This document shows, in pieces, positions 57,901 to 64,000 of a DNA stretch of 64,000 nt (its first letter is position 1; each line of letters begins with the position of its first letter). The translations under genes and the position numbers were made by a program. This DNA is from Holacanthus passer (taxonomy: Eukaryota; Chordata; Actinopteri; Pomacanthidae). The stretch covers positions 10,344,501-10,408,500 of the forward strand of contig JAFREQ010000012.1 in the NCBI GenBank assembly GCA_025331565.1. The letters are read 5' to 3'. Below the pieces are notes generated by a model. That model saw nothing but the letters and a program-made list of their open reading frames with translations, was not told where the DNA came from and did not search any database.

Positions 57901-59048
57901 TAGAAGGATAGATTTTCCCTCAGCTGTTTATAAAGATTTTTATGAGGGCCGATCTGGGAATATTTGAATGGGTCAGTTTCAGTTAAAAGAAGCCAATCAG
58001 AATCCGATACTTAGTGAACTTTACTCCCAATGTGTCAAATACAGCAGCTTGGTCATTGGCCAATGCCTCTCTAGCATCATTTCTGTAATGTAATGTGTTG
58101 ATGTGGCAACAAAGTCAGGTGACGTAGTATAAAGAGCCAGAAAAGTCACCATACAGTCGTAAGCGTTCCCATACTTCCAACGTCTCCAACAGAGTTTCCT
58201 TTTAGTCTTTAGCATCACATCAATTTCAGCAGTCATATTCTCTCAGTTAATCTTTCATTTATATCCCATCAATTATTTAACCGCATAAACTTAATGGTTG
58301 AAGGAGCTCGTGAAAAACAAGGTGCGTCAGATGTAGCTACATCTTATATTTCAATGTGTCAGATTCATATTTGCTCAATATTTTCATAGATAAAACCCAA
58401 TATTACTCAGATTACGGCCCCCAAAAAAATTAATCAAGACATCCCCACAAAACACGTGATGAGTTCATTAAATACAAAGCATCAGGGATTAAACTTCCCA
58501 ACGGAATATGATTTAGTTAAAATTAGCTCCACCTTGGCAAATGAGAATCCAGCAGCCAGTGTGGCCCATTGACTAGATGTGAAGGAGGAGTGTGCACTTC
58601 TGCATAGTTTCAGGCAGTCTCTCATGCTACGTCTGATTTCCAGCCTATTTATTATAGATGTGTGTGTTGTGCGATATGCGTGCGTCAGAATCCAGGACAG
58701 TTGTCGTGGGGAGCAGACTGATGGTGAAACAACAACAGTTGATTGTACTGAATGTTTCTGGCAAAGAAAGTAGTACTGTTCCTTTGTGTCTTCTCTCTCG
58801 CCTCCTCCCTCATGCTTCCTCTCCTCTCTCTCCCCTCCTTTTTGCCCCGTCTCTCCCTCCTTTACTCCCCCTTTTTCCCTCTCACCCCTCCTCTGCAAAT
58901 CTATATGCAATCATCCCACTGCAGCAGTCTAATTTAAATGTGGAACAAATGTTGTGACAGACTAAAGCTGGATAGAAGTCCTTATCCGCAGAGTGAGAAC
59001 TGAATTATCCTGCTTGACTGAGCTGCTGACACACACACATTGAGAGGA
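57901..59048. other. Unannotated DNA
   Basis: CT-rich at about 58785-58895. The frames over 58482-58957 are low-complexity or without known domain. No gene seen. Confidence 0.5.
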
Positions 59049-59087
59049 GGCGAGAGAGAAAGAGAGACAGAGAGACAGAGAGAGAGG
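59049..59087. repeat. GA-rich simple repeat
   Basis: GAGAGAGAAAGAGAGACAGAG repeats over about 40 bases. Confidence 0.85.
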
Positions 59088-60791
59088 GCACAAGTCTCAT
59101 CTGAATTAAACCAACCTTTCTGTCTGTCTATTAGTCACCCTGGAAGCCACTAATTCCTTAATTCCACTATGGAGAGACATTCACACATATTCTTGAACTT
59201 GAATTCGTCTGCAGAGTTTCTTCTTTCCTCAGCGGTCCGACCGAGACGCTGGGACACCTGTGGAAGAAAACCTAAAGGGATGCTCTGGTGATTTAGTATT
59301 GCACTTCTGTAAAGTTGGGAGGCTTGCAGGAGTCAGATTAAAGGTCCCATAAAACTGTATCATTACTTCCTTATGGTATGCTTTAAACAAAGTGCTCACC
59401 CCTCATACGTTTCCAGTGTCAGTGGGGGGATTGTAAGTTCCTGAAACCGACTATCTGACAAGCTCAACGTCTGACTGAGAATGTCTGAAGTCATTTTTCT
59501 CCATTTCAGTGAGTATCATGTCTGACCCCTCTCCATGACAGCAGGCTTTTAACCCCATCTCATGGCTCGTTGTATGGACTAGTTGATACCAAGCATACCA
59601 GGCTTTTGTGTGAGGTGTTAGTGTTAAAGCAGGTCAGTGAGGCTCAATCTTTACAGAGAGAGGATTTTTTTTTTTCAAAACCTTGTGAAGACTTTATCGA
59701 TCAGACTTTTTAGTTACACCCACTTGTGCAGCGTGATGCCACCGCCGAAGATGTTCTGTTTTTCAGGAAGATCCAGGAAGATCAAGAGCTTATTTAACAG
59801 GAGATGTCCTTAGTTTTAGTCTCTAGTATGAGTCCAAATAGTCCAAACATGCCGATTCCTAAATGTCCCGGCATTTGTCATTAAAGCCTCCCTGACTGTC
59901 CATCCATCCATGTCTTTCAAAGTTTATTACCCCGGTTTGTAACTCAGGCTTTCTGCAATATCTCCAAGTGCAAACCAAGGTTGCACTTTCTTTCAAAGTT
60001 TAGAAATCCACAACCACAGAGGACATTATAAACTTGTATTAACAATCTGAGTAGTGTACACTTTAATTTTCTCTAATCTCTTATCTCACCCCATTAGCTC
60101 TGTTGTAGTTTTTTAAGCCCCGTGTGACTCGCAAACATTACGTTATTACATTGTCGTGCGTGTCTGAGTGATCGGAAACGTTGTGGAAGCAGATGTGATG
60201 AGGAAAAAAAAACCAGTTACCTTGTTACAGAAGAATTTTAACTTGCTTCTTAATTTGCACATGGTTTGCAAATGATAACACAATGTTCTCCAGAGAGTGC
60301 CCAGGGAGGAATTGTGGGAAATGTAGGAACTGTTCATGGGCTGGAGGAAAGTGGGTCCAAGCAAAACTTCATTCAGCAAATCCTGTGATGTATTGAGCAT
60401 CACTGACATATGATCAAACAGTGACACAGGGAAACAGGCAGGCCAGTCGTCCTCCAACTTGTTGTCCTATTTACAGCTTTTTGCAAGCATCTCGCAGTAG
60501 TTTGTAGTGCTAATGGAAACCAGGTTCCAAAAAAATGTTCTAAAAAAACAACAATAACGTCCCAAAAAAGATTATCTTGCACCAAAATGGGTCCCTGCAA
60601 AGCTCGCTCTAATTGTTCGCTGCAGACAAAACAGTTGTTTATCAGAGAATCCGTGTTGTCGCAAGCCAAAGTGTTTTTATTTTGGGTCATTCAGCCTGGA
60701 TGATCCAGATTGCTGCTGTTACAATAACAACACATCAATGTTTAATAGTCTGCAATGCAGAGATAACGCTACCGATAGTCACACTGAAATC
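59088..60791. other. Unannotated DNA
   Basis: About 1.7 kb with no recognised gene. The minus-strand frames at 60146-60457 and 60400-60690 have balanced composition but matched no family I know and have no splice support. Confidence 0.5.
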
Positions 60792-60821
60792 TGTGTGTGT
60801 GTGTGTGCGTGTGTGTGTGTT
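60792..60821. repeat. (TG)n microsatellite
   Basis: About 15 TG units with one CG interruption. Confidence 0.93.
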
Positions 60822-63203
60822 TGAGTTAGAGTTTTTGCATGTCACTGACAAACAGAAACAGAGGAAGAGATGTGGGGGTTTGAGAGGGAAACCATATGGG
60901 TATTTGTCATAAATACATTAAAATACATCCATATAACTCCTTTTCCATTAATATTTTTTTCACTTCTACAATCAGACTCAGACTGTTATTTCTGGTCATC
61001 CCTGAGCTGCGCGCCAAATCCTGTTTCATAACAATTTGATTTATTCTGCCAACAGGGACAATGATAAGAAAGCTGATAGCGCTGCCAAGTCCTCAAAGAG
61101 CAGACTACAGAAGACACAACATGAAACATTCAGCAGAAATTGGCAACTGCTTTTTTAGTGTAAATAAATCAATTAGATGTACAGTGCCTGGAATAAAACA
61201 CATTTTCCAAGGCTATGGGCCCATTTTCTGGTTCAGGGCTGCTGGTGCTGTTATGAAATGGAGAACATTTTGGGTGTAAAAACCAAACAAGGACACTATA
61301 TTTCTCTAAACTGAGACTGGAAGTAGTGATTATCACCATGTTGTCAGGAAGCATGTGTCAAATTGAATAGCATCACTGTGAATACTGAAGTTTAAATGTC
61401 CTCTTCTCAAGACAAGATGCATCAACAGTAAATACACAACAATGTGTGCTCCTTCAAGATATTGAGTAAAATGGGATCATAGACTTTAGAAGAACGTGGA
61501 TGTTTGAACAGTCTTTTAAGGATTATTCATTTTATTTTTGGCCACCTGAGTGTAGCAGATCAAGATATAAGGACAGCGCTGACATCTTAGCACTTTGTAA
61601 AGTCGGCTAAATATGTAATCGGAAATGAATGTAAATCTGCCTTAATGCATCTGTGCACCAGATTTTGTTTTTTTTTTTACATATCGTAGTCGCTTAGCCC
61701 CGGTAGAGTGAAGCCCGATCTAATTCAAAATGGGACACAAATCTACATCAAATATATTATGCATCTTATGTAACCCACTCATTTAAGTTCAAATAAATTC
61801 AACCAGGAGAGACAAGTAAATGAAGATAATTTATTACAAAAAGTGACATAATATTGAAACTTGACAGAGAATCTTTGGCGTTTTGGACTCTGAGGGGAGA
61901 CGTCTTGATTGAAGAACTACTGTCCGAGCCGTTGCTGGACCCCTGGAGTCCTGACACTGGTGGTGGTGGTGGCGACTGAAGACTGAGAAGTCAGATGGGT
62001 GATGAAGTGATTTATGATGGGGAGGTGGAGGGGCGCTCGAATCAACGGCATGAAAGAGCTAGTGGCAGAGAAAGATCAGATTTTAAAAGGAGAGCGGAAA
62101 GATGATTGGCTGGCGAGGGTGTAACACCATGCTATTGGATGGAAGTGATCAGCTGATGAGACAACTGATTTCCAATGACAGCCCCAAACACTGACAGCGG
62201 GAAATGTGCGTGACTATGTGCAGGTGGAAAGATGAGAAATAGCCTGTGACCGACAAAGCATTGTTGTCTTCCTGGCTGAACTTACGCTAGAGCTTCATTT
62301 AATCATAATTTTTTTTTTTTTAGTTTTGAAAAATTGTTTTTATAAAAATTAATTTAAATGACTAAATTATTATATACTTTATTAATTACAGTCGACAAAA
62401 ACAAGAAAAGCAAAATGAAAGAGGAAGTAGGAACACCACACCGCCACCAGAATAGAGAGGATGCATGATATCCTACTTTTTTATATTATCTGTGTTTTAA
62501 ATCTGCAAAATGAAATTGTTAATGGCCAACAATAATCATTTGCTTAAGTTGAGTTAGTGAAATAAACCACTCAGAACTGAAAAAATGTATAATGGGTTTC
62601 AAAAAGAAGTTTCTGGTTTTCCCAGCCACTTCAATGTGGCCTGAGTCAGCATCTCTCAATCAGTCATCTATTCATTGCTCATTATGAACAACTATCAACA
62701 AATGAATAAATAAGCATATAAGAGAACTTCTCATTGGCTCCAGTGATTTGCCGCTTGGCTGTTGTTGGTTGAGTGAGTTGGTGTCTTTAACCACAAACAG
62801 GCCTGGTTTACTCGTGGACCTTAATTGAATCAGTTTTTCACCCTCGCACTTGTCAGACAACACAAACAGGAGACTACATCAAGGCCAACACCTGGTTTGT
62901 GTTATACATTATGAAACATAAAATGAAACTAATCACGGGAAGTCACAGGCAACAGGAACGTCTATTCCCTGTGGAGGCGGCGCACACGAGCGACGTATGT
63001 TTGTTTAAAAGCTCTGCAGCTGCTGTCTGTCTGTGCGCGTCGCATGCTGGTGTGTGACTTTTGTGAAATTATTCCAAACTCAAACTGTGGCTGATTTTGT
63101 TGCTGTGCTGTTACCTTTGTATGCCCTAAGGCGCATACACACAAACACACAGGTGACTATTGCTTTATGCCTCCTTGTTCTCCCCGGGGCAATCACAGAG
63201 CAG
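60822..63203. other. Unannotated DNA, possible unclassified repeat at 61810-62220
   Basis: No gene recognised. 61810-62220 differs in texture, being GC-richer, with a (GGT)n run near 61961-61974 and ATTGGCTGGCGAGGGTG, and could be a degraded repeat of unknown type. T-runs occur at 61668-61677 and 62309-62320. Confidence 0.45.
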
Positions 63204-63256
63204 ACACACACACACACACACACTCAGGACACAGATACAGACAGACACACACACAC
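63204..63256. repeat. Interrupted (CA)n microsatellite
   Basis: CA runs at 63204-63223 and 63242-63256 separated by CAGGACACAGATACAGAC. Confidence 0.92.
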
Positions 63257-64000
63257 CATGTTTTAACTCTTCACACGCTGACAGACAGCTTATCATACTG
63301 ACAGTCTCTTATCTCCCCATCTGTGCGTCATCTATGTATCCCAGTGGCGTTCTGTATTTCGGTGGCACATTTAAGAAAAACAACAAGATTCTCAGGCAAA
63401 ACTGAATTGACCCAAATTGGTTTAGCTTGGAGGAGGAAAAAAAAAAGATAAGCTCATTAAATTTAATTTTAGTCATTTGCTGTTGATGTGGACTAGATTT
63501 CAAGGAAACACGTTAACTACCTCATGCGGCGTCTTTTACTGTTTCAGAAAAATGTCGCGGACGGTTAAAGAGGTCAAGACGCCACTGTTGAAAATCAGCT
63601 CGTAATTCAAACGCAGCCATTTAAACATCCTCCATGTTTTATCTGCTCTCTCCTTTTCCTTTCCATCTCCATCTGTTCGGCCGCTCTTCATATCTTTGTC
63701 ATCTCTCTTTTGCCAGCAAATTCATTTTTATTTTTACCTTCTCCTCCTCGTTTGTGTGTTTGTGTGTGTGACCATGACTAACAGGTCACTGCTGCTCAGC
63801 ACTGCAGCCAATCCCTTTAGGTCCTCGTCTCTGCTGCTTGTTTAGCGACCTTGACAGCCTTTCTCTGTCCCTCTGAGTCGCACTGTTCCCCCTCTCCCCT
63901 CCTCCGTCCTTCTCACCCGCCTCTTTAATGCCTTTTTTTTTTTTGTTCTTTTTTCCTTTTCTCCTCTTCCCTTTTCCTCTGATCTCCTCTCGTCTGTGTT
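63257..64000. other. Unannotated DNA ending in a CT-rich tract
   Basis: No gene recognised. From about 63645 the sequence is pyrimidine-rich, with a T-run at about 63932-63943 and CT-rich DNA to the end of the window. The tract may continue beyond it. Confidence 0.55.

Noticed and set aside
60146..60690. Two overlapping minus-strand frames of about 100 codons
   Set aside because: In different registers, no known domain, no splice support.
1..64000. CRISPR arrays, operons, prokaryotic promoters, rRNA or tRNA genes
   Set aside because: None seen. The regularly spaced repeats present are microsatellites without spacers, and the sequence has vertebrate character throughout.
1..64000. Endogenous retrovirus or other viral insertions
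   Set aside because: No reverse transcriptase, integrase, gag or envelope-like reading and no paired long terminal repeats were noticed on either strand.

Overview
This 64 kb window looks like non-coding DNA from a bony fish, most likely a percomorph teleost. That call is an inference. It rests on very dense CA/TG microsatellites, on Tc1/mariner and hAT remnants of types common in teleosts (recognised from memory, no search was run), on the CT/GA-rich low-complexity tracts, and on the absence of any prokaryotic gene layout. No open reading frame was recognised as a cellular protein-coding gene. Nearly all the longer ORFs are simple repeats read as protein (His-Thr, Cys-Val, Ser-Leu-Pro or Glu-Arg-Gly runs) or pieces of dead transposons. 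The window is best read as intergenic DNA or the inside of a very long intron.

Layout. 0-11.7 kb: unique-looking AT-rich DNA with a few CA/TG arrays; two AT-rich stretches (about 5.4-5.65 and 7.3-7.5 kb) carry octamer and homeodomain-type motifs and could be conserved non-coding elements. 11.7-13.2 kb: a cluster of dead mobile DNA, with a Tc1-like transposase remnant, a poly-T plus SINE-like piece and a hAT transposase C-terminus, all readable coding on the minus strand. 13.2-18.1 kb: unique DNA, a retroelement-tail-like sequence near 15.43 kb and a CA-rich patch near 16.6-16.8 kb. 18.1-22.5 kb: two related internally deleted Tc1/mariner-type elements 3.3 kb apart that share sequence beyond their inner inverted repeat. 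23.0-23.75 kb: TG arrays flanked by two short exon-like open frames of unknown status. 24-36 kb: unique DNA with scattered microsatellites and a TAAT-rich enhancer-like stretch near 28.7 kb. 36-45 kb: the most structure-prone part, with a 148-bp pure polypyrimidine run, large polypurine tracts, long TG arrays, poly-T and poly-C. 42.1 kb: a third, truncated copy of the 18/22 kb element. 46.5-47.1 kb: a hAT-type MITE with another Tc1/mariner fragment nested inside it. 47-64 kb: unique DNA with further TG/CA arrays, a local three-part duplication at 55.6-56.1 kb and a 38-bp perfect AT palindrome at 57.68 kb.

No genes act together here. The biology visible is transposon decay, nested insertion and microsatellite growth. 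I did not find a convincing undescribed coding system. The best leads are the composite Tc1/mariner subfamily with a shared extra tail, the facing purine/pyrimidine tracts, and the AT-rich candidate regulatory stretches.
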